From the NCBI GenBank assembly GCA_002317115.1, contig DCIP01000062.1, positions 1-7,905 of the forward strand: a stretch of DNA of 7,905 nucleotides, written 5' to 3'. This document shows positions 1-5,986 of this stretch, piece by piece. A program made the position numbers and the translations under genes. The notes under the pieces are model-generated. The model was not told where the DNA came from. It saw nothing but the letters and a program-made list of their open reading frames with translations, and searched no databases. Within the stretch, counting starts at the first letter, position 1. Every line of letters starts with the position of its first letter. Origin of the DNA: Candidatus Scybalocola fimicaballi (GTDB taxonomy: Bacteria; Bacteroidota; Bacteroidia; Bacteroidales; Paludibacteraceae).

Positions 1-3
1 TTT

Positions 4-37
4 AAAATCAAAAGAAGGGAACTTCGCAGCCCCCTCC
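4..37 (-). terminator. Terminator-like hairpin, minus strand
   Basis: On the minus strand GGAGGGGGCT (plus 28-37) pairs with AGTTCCCTTC (plus 14-23) around a GCGA loop (24-27), with three G-U pairs, followed by UUUUGAUUUU. On the plus strand the three G-U pairs become A-C mismatches, so the structure is stable only as a minus-strand transcript. The tail is interrupted, so termination strength is uncertain. Confidence 0.45.
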
Positions 38-90
38 GTTCTAATTTAACCTAAACCTTAATTATGAAAAAATCTACCTGTTTTGTTTTC
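4..90 (-). ncRNA. Candidate small RNA, about 80 nt, leftward
   Basis: Seen: a minus-strand promoter (plus coordinates 96-126) predicts a start near base 89-90. About 50 nt into the transcript a 10-bp hairpin with a GCGA tetraloop begins (14-37), followed by a U-rich tail (plus A runs at 10-13 and 4-7). The minus-strand transcript between them has no ATG, so it is not obviously coding. Inference: a short stand-alone RNA. It could instead be the attenuated 5' leader of a gene to the left of the window, or the hairpin could end transcripts from elsewhere. I do not recognise it as a known RNA family. Confidence 0.4.
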
Positions 91-95
91 TGATA

Positions 96-126
96 CAAAT
101 GTACTCCTTTTTTCATTACCACCAAA
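96..126 (-). promoter_or_regulatory. Minus-strand Bacteroidota promoter
   Basis: Read on the minus strand this is TTTG (plus 123-126), exactly 19 nt, then TACATTTG (plus 96-103). This matches the Bacteroidota primary sigma consensus TTTG-N19-21-TAnnTTTG in every specified base and is the best consensus match I found in the window. It fires leftward, away from the gene at 242, and there is no coding sequence for it within the window. Confidence 0.6.
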
Positions 127-198
127 AGAAAATTAAACTTTTTTAACACTTTATTAATTTTTTTAATCCACGACATGTTTAACTATGCTGTTTATGTA

Positions 199-227
199 TT
201 GTTTGTCAGTCGGAAAAGCTATTTTTG
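199..227 (+). promoter_or_regulatory. Promoter of the outer-membrane protein gene
   Basis: TTG (199-201), 18 nt, then TATTTTTG (220-227) fits the Bacteroidota TTTG/TAnnTTTG promoter pattern. A run of nine A follows at 229-237, where initiation is expected, so the untranslated leader before ATG 242 would be only about 7-10 nt. The box lies downstream of the earlier in-frame ATG at 185, which argues against that start. GTATTGTTT and TTTGCAAAAAAA recur with identical spacing at 4236-4275. Confidence 0.6.
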
Positions 228-241
228 CAAAAAAAAAGACA

Positions 242-1309
242 ATGAGATTTCTAAGATTTATCACTATTCTGCTTTTGGCATTGAGCTCTAATGCTGTATT
301 TTCTGCAGAACCAAATTATAAATTTTTATGGGGTGTCGACGCGAATACCGTTTTCGACAATCGTGAGGGTGACCAAACTTACGCCCCCCAGCAGACAATA
401 TTCTTCTCACGTCTTTCTCCGACGGTGGGAGTGCAGATTATGGGAGAGCATAAACTGGTGGCTGGAACTCACTATATTCAGCCTATAGGAATCGGTTATA
501 AGGATAATAAGTTTATCCCTACCGCTTATTATTCATTTAAGCATACAGCTGTAAAAGATTCGTCAAATTATAGAAAATGGACGGTCTGCTTCGGAATGAT
601 TCCACGTCGATTAATGTCACGACGTCTCCCTGCTATTTTATGGAGCGATTCAATGGACTATTATAATCCAAATATCAGAGGAATCCTTCTTCAGTGTGAG
701 AAGAAAAATGCTTTTCACGAGTTGACACTTGATTGGCGAAGCTTGCAGAGTGCTGAACAAAGAGAGGCATTCAATGTGAATTATAATTTTGAGAGATTGA
801 TTCACAATACATTTTTCTTTGGAGGAAATGCCCAACTTAACCATCTTGCAAAACGAAATCCTGCTCCAGAAGGAGAGGGTGTAAACGACGATATGTTCTT
901 ATATCCGTTTGCCGGTTTTAATTTTGCGTCACGTACTCCTTTTGACCAGTTGTATCTTAAAGCCGGATATGCGGTTAGTTTCGATCGTTGCCGTGCCATA
1001 GGAGATTGGGAAGTCGACGGGGGAGTGCTTGCTGAATTTGGCTTGTTGTGGAAGAAAATTGGAATAAAAGAGACGTTGTACGCTGGAGACAGACAGTTTC
1101 CGCTTTATCCGATGTATGGTTCGCTGCTTAACATGGGAGATCCTCATTACCAATCGAATTTTTATTCATTGACATCCATCTATTCTCCAATTGTATGGAA
1201 TGAATACATTAGTTTCGGAGCCACTCTTGATTTCCACGCTACAAAAGAGGGCATGTCTTGCTATCAGAGAGTAGTTTTGAAGATGAATTTGGGTAATGTT
1301 GATAACTAA
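242..1309 (+). CDS. Exported beta-barrel outer-membrane protein, function unknown
   Basis: A 355-residue protein of no family I can name. It starts with a signal peptide: basic MRFLR, a hydrophobic core ITILLLAL and a small-residue region, with cleavage likely after A18 or A22. The mature part is rich in aromatic, alternating hydrophobic/polar stretches broken by polar turns, and lacks long hydrophobic helices, which suggests a beta-barrel in the outer membrane; this is inference from pattern only. Starts at 185 and 194 are in frame but would place 19 or 16 extra residues, including KKK, before the signal peptide, and the promoter box at 220-227 lies after them; 242 is therefore preferred. 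The gene appears monocistronic: its own promoter at 199-227 and a terminator at 1441-1476. No neighbour suggests a substrate, though the GH5 glucanases lie just downstream under separate control. Confidence 0.75.
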   Translation: MRFLRFITILLLALSSNAVFSAEPNYKFLWGVDANTVFDNREGDQTYAPQQTIFFSRLSPTVGVQIMGEHKLVAGTHYIQPIGIGYKDNKFIPTAYYSFKHTAVKDSSNYRKWTVCFGMIPRRLMSRRLPAILWSDSMDYYNPNIRGILLQCEKKNAFHELTLDWRSLQSAEQREAFNVNYNFERLIHNTFFFGGNAQLNHLAKRNPAPEGEGVNDDMFLYPFAGFNFASRTPFDQLYLKAGYAVSFDRCRAIGDWEVDGGVLAEFGLLWKKIGIKETLYAGDRQFPLYPMYGSLLNMGDPHYQSNFYSLTSIYSPIVWNEYISFGATLDFHATKEGMSCYQRVVLKMNLGNVDN

Positions 1310-1440
1310 TCTTTGCAATGAATAGCAATATATGAAAAGAATTATATCTTTGTATTGGATTTAAATATTTTCATACTATTTCATAAAATAGAGGCTTTTA
1401 CAAAACAAGCTATATTTTTGATAAGTGATTTACTAATGGC

Positions 1441-1476
1441 GAGGCAACCTTGTGATAAGGCAGCCTCTCTTTTTTT
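1441..1476 (+). terminator. Intrinsic terminator after the outer-membrane protein gene
   Basis: GAGGC (1441-1445) pairs with GCCTC (1463-1467) and CCTT (1448-1451) with AAGG (1457-1460), with an AA/CA internal mismatch and a GTGAT loop, followed by TCT and a T run to 1476. It lies 131 bases beyond the stop at 1309 and isolates the first gene from the GH5 operon. Confidence 0.75.
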
Positions 1477-1517
1477 ATAATGCTTAATGCTAGATTGGGG
1501 AAATAATCGTCATTCTT

Positions 1518-1575
1518 TTCACATTTTTCTAATGTTTTTTCACTTTTTTGAAGATTTACACTTAATAAATGTGAA
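1518..1575. repeat. Inverted repeat upstream of the GH5 promoter
   Basis: TTCACATTT (1518-1526) and AAATGTGAA (1567-1575) are perfect reverse complements. The right arm directly abuts the promoter TTG at 1576. The core ATGTGAA occurs a third time at 1645-1651 in the predicted leader. The placement would suit regulator binding, and TGTGA resembles a CRP/FNR-type half site, but the DNA is AT-rich and chance is possible. Confidence 0.3.
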
Positions 1576-1602
1576 TTGTTATTCTAAAAATTTATAATTT
1601 TG
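1576..1602 (+). promoter_or_regulatory. Promoter of the GH5 operon
   Basis: TTG (1576-1578), 16 nt, then TAATTTTG (1595-1602). The -7 box is a full match to TAnnTTTG; the spacing is two bases shorter than in the other two plus-strand promoters here, which may make it weaker or activator-dependent. It would give a leader of about 88 nt before the GTG at 1697. Confidence 0.5.
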
Positions 1603-1696
1603 CACCGGTTTTGTATTATTTGCCGATTGGTATATGCTTATTGCATGTGAAATATTAGGCATTTATTATTAATAAGAAACGAAAAAAAGGAAGTAA

Positions 1697-2866
1697 GTGG
1701 CTAAATTTGAAAAAGATATCGTAAAGATTGGATACATTGATGACGCGAGCATCAATGTCGATGTCTTGTCTGCTTACTCATATCCAGAAAATTCCCCCGT
1801 CGGGAAATGGGGCAAATTAAAAGTTGCCAAGAATGCGAAAGGCGTCCGTTGCCTTTGCAGTGAGACGGGAGAACCAGTTCAGCTTAAAGGTTTTTCAACA
1901 CATGGTTTGCAGTGGGCAGGTGTGGCCAACGTCACAGAATGCAACATCAAAGCATTGAAAGAGGAGTGGGGATGCAGTGTTTTCCGCTTGGCTCTTTATG
2001 TAGACTATGAGGGAGGATACGCATACAATCCTACATTCCGACAGACAATGTTGGAGAATGTGGTAAAGTGGACAGCCGAGTGCGGTATGTACCTGGTGAT
2101 CGACTGGCATGTTCTTACTCCAGCAAACCCTCAGGCTCCTGAATACCGTTGTCACCCAAAGAACGGCATGGATTTGGCTGGTGACTTCTTTACTTATTGC
2201 GCTAGACGTTTTCAGAATCAGAAACATATATTGTACGAACTTTGCAATGAGCCAAACATCGACAATGGGGAGAAAATTCCGTGGGTTGGTGTCATAAAGG
2301 ATTATTGTGAAGACATGTTGCGTATCATCAGAACATACGACAAGGATGTTGTGGCATTGTGCGGCACACCGTCATGGAGCCAGGATACACAGGATGTGAT
2401 CGGACATGAAGTGACAGATGAAAACGGTGTTCCGTATGAGAATGTGATGTATACTTTCCACGTCTACGCGGCAAGCCACAACGATGGTAGAGACATCGAT
2501 ACTCCTACGAGTTTCCATGGTGTCAACTTTATGAAGCGTTTCAAAGAGGGAGATCTTGAAAATGGAATCCCCGCAATTTTGGAGACACTTCCTGTTTTTG
2601 TGACAGAGTGGGGCACAACCGATGCCGGAGGCTGGACTAATTTCCGCCCGGATTTATCGGACATGTGGCTCGACATCTTCGACGGCAACAACAAGGGAGA
2701 GCAGATGATAAGCTGGTGCAACTGGAGTTTCAGTGCTGAAGGCGGAGTCTGTGGAGCATTGAAATGGAACACGGGAAAAATTTCCCCACTTGATCTTGAC
2801 ATATTGACCGACAGTGGCAAATATGTCTATGATCACCTTAAAAATGAAACAAATAAAATAAAATAA
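1697..2866 (+). CDS. GH5 endo-beta-1,4-glucanase, no signal peptide
   Basis: A 389-residue glycoside hydrolase of family 5, closest to subfamily 2 by its QLKGFSTHGLQW motif (residues 62-73). Such enzymes cut internal beta-1,4-glucan bonds with retention. Visible active-site residues: R97, H138 in IDWH, N184-E185 (acid/base, NEP motif), H255 and Y257, nucleophile E304 in TEWG, and W340. Nothing catalytic is missing. The start is a GTG preceded immediately by an in-frame TAA (1694-1696), with a second in-frame TAA at 1673-1675, so it cannot begin earlier; GGAAG at 1689-1693 is a tightly spaced possible ribosome site. The next in-frame Met lies inside the catalytic domain, at residue 119. The protein therefore lacks the signal peptide and linker of its downstream paralogue and matches it only from DIVKIGYID onward. 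It is likely cytoplasmic, perhaps acting on imported oligosaccharides, or is a copy that lost its leader. Twelve cysteines, mostly shared with the exported paralogue, suggest an exported ancestor. Confidence 0.85.
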   Translation: MAKFEKDIVKIGYIDDASINVDVLSAYSYPENSPVGKWGKLKVAKNAKGVRCLCSETGEPVQLKGFSTHGLQWAGVANVTECNIKALKEEWGCSVFRLALYVDYEGGYAYNPTFRQTMLENVVKWTAECGMYLVIDWHVLTPANPQAPEYRCHPKNGMDLAGDFFTYCARRFQNQKHILYELCNEPNIDNGEKIPWVGVIKDYCEDMLRIIRTYDKDVVALCGTPSWSQDTQDVIGHEVTDENGVPYENVMYTFHVYAASHNDGRDIDTPTSFHGVNFMKRFKEGDLENGIPAILETLPVFVTEWGTTDAGGWTNFRPDLSDMWLDIFDGNNKGEQMISWCNWSFSAEGGVCGALKWNTGKISPLDLDILTDSGKYVYDHLKNETNKIK

Positions 2867-4113
2867 TGGCAAAAAAACTATTCTTCGGAATGCTACTCTC
2901 TATGGCGTTGTTTGGTTGCGCAAACAATAAGCCTTCTGGAGAGAACAATAATGCTGATGCAGCCAATGCTCAGACAGAAGATGTCGTAAAGATTGGTTAC
3001 ATCGACTCGTTAAGCAGCAATGCACAACCTCTACCTGCATTAGTTTATCCAGCTGGTTCACCCGTCGCAAAGTGGGGTAAATTGACAGTCGGAAAGAACG
3101 CAAAGGGTATACGTTGTATGTGTGACGAGAAAGGCAATCCTATTCAGCTTCGTGGTATGAGTACTCACGGATTGCAGTGGGCAGGTGTCGCAAACGTAAC
3201 AGAAGGCAACATCAAGGCTTTGAGAAACGAGTGGAACTGCAACGTGTTCCGTTATGCATTGTATGTAGACGAAGAGGGAGGATTGGCATACAATCCACAG
3301 TTCAGAAACGATTTGCTTGAAAAAGTAGTAAAATGGACTGCTGATAACGGTATTTATTTGCTAATCGACTGGCACGTTCACAGACCAGGAGACCCAAATG
3401 CTCCACAGTATCGTTGCCATCCGTCAAACGGAAGAGATTTGGCAGGAGACTTCTTCACATATTGTTCACGTCGCTACGCAAATCAGAAACATATTATTTA
3501 TGAGGTTTGTAACGAGCCAAATATGATCAATGATCATGGTGTGGAATGGGAGACTGGAATCAAGCCTTATTGTGAGGAGATGCTTGGAATCATCCGTGCA
3601 AATGACAATGCTATAGTTGTTTGCGGTACACCTTGGTGGAGCTCATGTCCTGAGCATGTAATCGGAAAAGAGGTTGCAGACAAGGATGGTAAACCTTATG
3701 AAAATGTGATGTATACATTCCATTTCTATTCTGCAAGCCACAACGATGGAAAGCAGTTTGATAAGGATGGTAATCTTCCACCAACAGTACGCCCTGAGGA
3801 TTTCTTTTCAAAGATTAAGGGAGTGTTAGGAGAGCTTCCTATATTCGTAACAGAGTGGGGTACAACAGAGGCAAGTGGATGGCATGATTTCCGTGCTGAT
3901 CTTTCAGACAAATGGTTGGATATCCTTGATGGAGACAATGCAGGTGAGCAGGTTGTCAGCTGGTGTAACTGGAGCTTCAGTGCTGAAGGTGGTGTCTGTG
4001 GAGCCTTGAAATGGAACACAGGAAAGATCTCTCCAATGGATCCAGAGATTCTAACAGAGAGTGGTCAGTACGTGTTTAAGCGTCTTCACGATAAGAAATA
4101 CGGAAAGCAATAG
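2866..4113 (+). CDS. GH5 endo-beta-1,4-glucanase, lipoprotein
   Basis: A 415-residue GH5 subfamily 2-like endoglucanase, paralogue of the gene just upstream (by eye roughly two thirds identical over the catalytic domain). Residues 1-18 form a lipoprotein signal peptide ending in ALFGC, with C18 the lipidated cysteine. An Asn/Ala-rich linker (about 19-37) follows, then the catalytic TIM barrel from about residue 68. Key residues: QLRGMSTHGLQW (94-105), IDWH (167-170), acid/base E217 in NEP, nucleophile E330 in TEWG, and SWCNW near 365-369. The ATG overlaps the stop of the upstream gene by one base (TAATG), so the two should be translationally coupled on one mRNA. A terminator follows 23 bases after the stop. 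Expected role: cleaving cellulose or other beta-glucans at the envelope. Whether it faces outside is unsure, because the residues after C18 (ANNKPSG) lack the acidic patch often linked to surface export. Confidence 0.9.
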   Translation: MAKKLFFGMLLSMALFGCANNKPSGENNNADAANAQTEDVVKIGYIDSLSSNAQPLPALVYPAGSPVAKWGKLTVGKNAKGIRCMCDEKGNPIQLRGMSTHGLQWAGVANVTEGNIKALRNEWNCNVFRYALYVDEEGGLAYNPQFRNDLLEKVVKWTADNGIYLLIDWHVHRPGDPNAPQYRCHPSNGRDLAGDFFTYCSRRYANQKHIIYEVCNEPNMINDHGVEWETGIKPYCEEMLGIIRANDNAIVVCGTPWWSSCPEHVIGKEVADKDGKPYENVMYTFHFYSASHNDGKQFDKDGNLPPTVRPEDFFSKIKGVLGELPIFVTEWGTTEASGWHDFRADLSDKWLDILDGDNAGEQVVSWCNWSFSAEGGVCGALKWNTGKISPMDPEILTESGQYVFKRLHDKKYGKQ

Positions 4114-4136
4114 TTTTTTTGATAGCTTATATAAGG

Positions 4137-4167
4137 AAATGCGTTGCATTTGCAACGCATTTTTTTT
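4137..4167 (+). terminator. Intrinsic terminator of the GH5 operon
   Basis: ATGCGTTGC (4139-4147) and GCAACGCAT (4152-4160) form a perfect 9-bp stem around ATTT, extendable by two A-T pairs, and a T run continues to 4167. It is the cleanest terminator in the window and separates the glucanases from the downstream lipoprotein unit. Confidence 0.9.
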
Positions 4168-4238
4168 GTTTATGCATAAAAATGATTTTGAAAAATACTT
4201 TTTATGTATTAAAAGTGAATAAAGTATGTTTAAAAGTA

Positions 4239-4267
4239 TTGTTTTTAAGTTTATTTGTCTAAATTTG
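4239..4267 (+). promoter_or_regulatory. Promoter of the lipoprotein/DUF5723 operon
   Basis: TTG (4239-4241), 18 nt, then TAAATTTG (4260-4267), followed by C and seven A (4269-4275). Spacing and flanks match the promoter at 199-227. Predicted leader to ATG 4307 is about 33 nt. Because the box lies after the in-frame ATG at 4226, it supports starting at 4307. Confidence 0.65.
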
Positions 4268-4306
4268 CAAAAAAATAGTTTTGTGATTAATAACGATCGT
4301 AATATA

Positions 4307-5974
4307 ATGAAAAAACAATTATTGGCACTTGCCTTAATCCCTGCAGCTTTTGTAGGCTGTACGGATGACTCCTACGACTTGGATAACATATCCAATGATT
4401 TTAGAATCGGTCTTAATGAATATCTACCAATTGCAAGTTCTTCTGTCAATCTGAAGGATATCTTGGAGGAGTTTAAGACAGACTATATCTCGGAGGAGGA
4501 ATATACGAACACGTTGACATTCGAGTTCGGCACCAAAACACTGGTGGATATCAAGCCTTTCGAGATCAAATTCGACGAGCAAACTTTTGAGTACGAGACT
4601 AAGGATATCTCGGAGCTTGACAAGTACATCGACTTTATTCCTTTCGGATCTACGGCTTTCCCAATTAAGATCCCATTTGATGTCGCTTTCTCAGATGAGA
4701 ACGGAGAAGGTAAAATTGATTCGATTAAGATTAAGAATAGCATAGAGAACACTGAGTTGCAGTTTTATGTTGAAGTCAATGGCGATGAGACAGATGTGAT
4801 TCAGATTCGTGATATTGTGGAGTTCCCTGGTAGTGTTGACTGGAGAGGCGATTTGCAGGTGCTTAGATTGCAGGGTAAGACTATTGATTTTACAAAGCAA
4901 GATAGTTTGACGCTAATGGTCCAGGTGACTTCTGGAAACAAGATCAATCTTGTTGACGGTAGTGCCAAGATTAAGGTGAAGATGCGTGAGTGTAAATTGG
5001 CTTACGATGTGATTTATGGTTCGTTTAAGTCGAAAACAGAGCAGATTCAGAGAACTGATTTCGCTATCAATTTGTACGACAGTAATCTTCTCTTTGACTT
5101 GAACGTGGTTAATCCTCAAATTACTATAGAAGGAACAACAAACTGCGGTATTCCGATGTATTGCGAAATGAAAAGTTTGGTCGGAAAGCGCAAGGGAGAA
5201 AAAGATTCTGTTCAGGCGATGTTCGTAACTGAAGACGGAATTAAACATTCATACGAATTAGGGTTCAACGCTTCTCAAAGGCCTCATGAGGTGGTGCGTG
5301 CATTTGAGCCGCAGGTGTTTAATAAGAATAGGGGAGCCTTGGATGAGATATTCAACTATTTGCCAGATTCTGTATTTGTAGCGTGTGCTCTTAGATTTGA
5401 CGCTGATCCAGAGAGCAGTGTTTCGTATTTCTTGCTTGACAGTACTTTTTTGGAATTGAATATACAAGCTTCAGTTCCCCTACAGATCGGAGATTCAAGT
5501 TATCTTACAATCAAGGATACTGTCGACGGAATTGATATCCTTGAGGATATTACAGACTACCAGAATGGAGAGTTCCAGTTGGATCAGGCAGAGGTGTTTA
5601 TCGAATTTGAAAATGGTCTGCCTCTTGAGGGAGAGGTCATTGCACAGTTCTGCACTGCTGACACTTTGGCAAACGGCGACGTGGTTCTTACTCGAATCAA
5701 CAATAAAAAGCTTGACCAAAGAGTCAAGATTCCAGCTGCAAAGGTAGGTGTTAACGGAAGCGTTGAGGCTGCTACTCCATCTAAGACTAAGATCTCTCTT
5801 TCTGATGATTTGATTGATGATATCAAGAAAATCAACGCGATCGACTTCAAATACATGATTAAGGTCCCTGCTGGAAATCATTTGAACGGAGTGTTCTTGC
5901 AGAGTGATAATAGCTTGAGTGCTAAGGTATATGCTCACGTTAAAGCGAATATTTCTAAAACTGAAGACAAATAA
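4307..5974 (+). CDS. Large Bacteroidota lipoprotein, function unknown
   Basis: A 555-residue lipoprotein with signal peptide MKKQLLALALIPAAFVGC, C18 being the lipidation site. TDD directly after the cysteine is the kind of acidic patch associated with surface-exposed lipoproteins in Bacteroidota, so an outer-facing location is plausible. The following YDLDNISNDFRIGLNEYLPI stretch resembles the start of lipoproteins I recall from this phylum, but I cannot name the family. The rest is acidic and beta-rich, with at least three similar modules in which a conserved Asn precedes a predicted strand: about residues 139-157, 266-285 (VNPQITIEGTTNCGIP) and 429-449 (FENGLPLEG). These recall LEA14-like beta-sandwiches; that is inference. 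The alternative ATG at 4226 lies upstream of the promoter box and would bury the signal peptide. The gene is followed after 12 bases by the DUF5723-like gene, so the two are probably co-transcribed and may form one envelope complex. Confidence 0.8.
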   Translation: MKKQLLALALIPAAFVGCTDDSYDLDNISNDFRIGLNEYLPIASSSVNLKDILEEFKTDYISEEEYTNTLTFEFGTKTLVDIKPFEIKFDEQTFEYETKDISELDKYIDFIPFGSTAFPIKIPFDVAFSDENGEGKIDSIKIKNSIENTELQFYVEVNGDETDVIQIRDIVEFPGSVDWRGDLQVLRLQGKTIDFTKQDSLTLMVQVTSGNKINLVDGSAKIKVKMRECKLAYDVIYGSFKSKTEQIQRTDFAINLYDSNLLFDLNVVNPQITIEGTTNCGIPMYCEMKSLVGKRKGEKDSVQAMFVTEDGIKHSYELGFNASQRPHEVVRAFEPQVFNKNRGALDEIFNYLPDSVFVACALRFDADPESSVSYFLLDSTFLELNIQASVPLQIGDSSYLTIKDTVDGIDILEDITDYQNGEFQLDQAEVFIEFENGLPLEGEVIAQFCTADTLANGDVVLTRINNKKLDQRVKIPAAKVGVNGSVEAATPSKTKISLSDDLIDDIKKINAIDFKYMIKVPAGNHLNGVFLQSDNSLSAKVYAHVKANISKTEDK

Positions 5975-5986
5975 TAGACTAAGACA

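Larger units (their letters stand above)
1310..1696. other. Intergenic region, 387 bases
   Basis: No coding gene was found on either strand. It holds, in order: an AT-rich 3' trailer (1310-1440) with two TAnnTTTG-like boxes (TATCTTTG 1345-1352 and TATTTTTG 1413-1420) that lack a properly spaced TTG; the terminator at 1441-1476; a T-rich stretch; an inverted repeat (1518-1526 with 1567-1575); the GH5 promoter (1576-1602); and a leader of about 88 nt before the GTG at 1697. The leader contains only a short ATGC-TTATT-GCAT hairpin and no recognisable riboswitch. Confidence 0.6.

Noticed and set aside
185..241. Upstream in-frame ATGs (185, 194) as starts of the first gene
   Set aside because: They would place 19 or 16 residues, including KKK, before a clear signal peptide, and the promoter -7 box at 220-227 lies downstream of them.
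1610..1696. A frameshifted signal peptide upstream of the first GH5 gene
   Set aside because: All three forward frames were read; none encodes a basic start plus hydrophobic core, and the GTG frame has stops at 1673 and 1694.
1702..1709. TAAATTTG as an internal promoter at the start of the first GH5 gene
   Set aside because: It matches the -7 consensus but has no TTG 16-21 nt upstream, and it lies within codons 2-5.
4226..4306. ATG 4226 as start of the lipoprotein gene
   Set aside because: It adds 27 residues before a good lipoprotein signal peptide, and the promoter box at 4260-4267 lies downstream of it.
5495..5938. Minus-strand open frame of 147 codons inside the lipoprotein gene
   Set aside because: It is antisense to a well-supported gene, shows no family features and has no promoter; other minus-strand frames here are the same kind of shadow.
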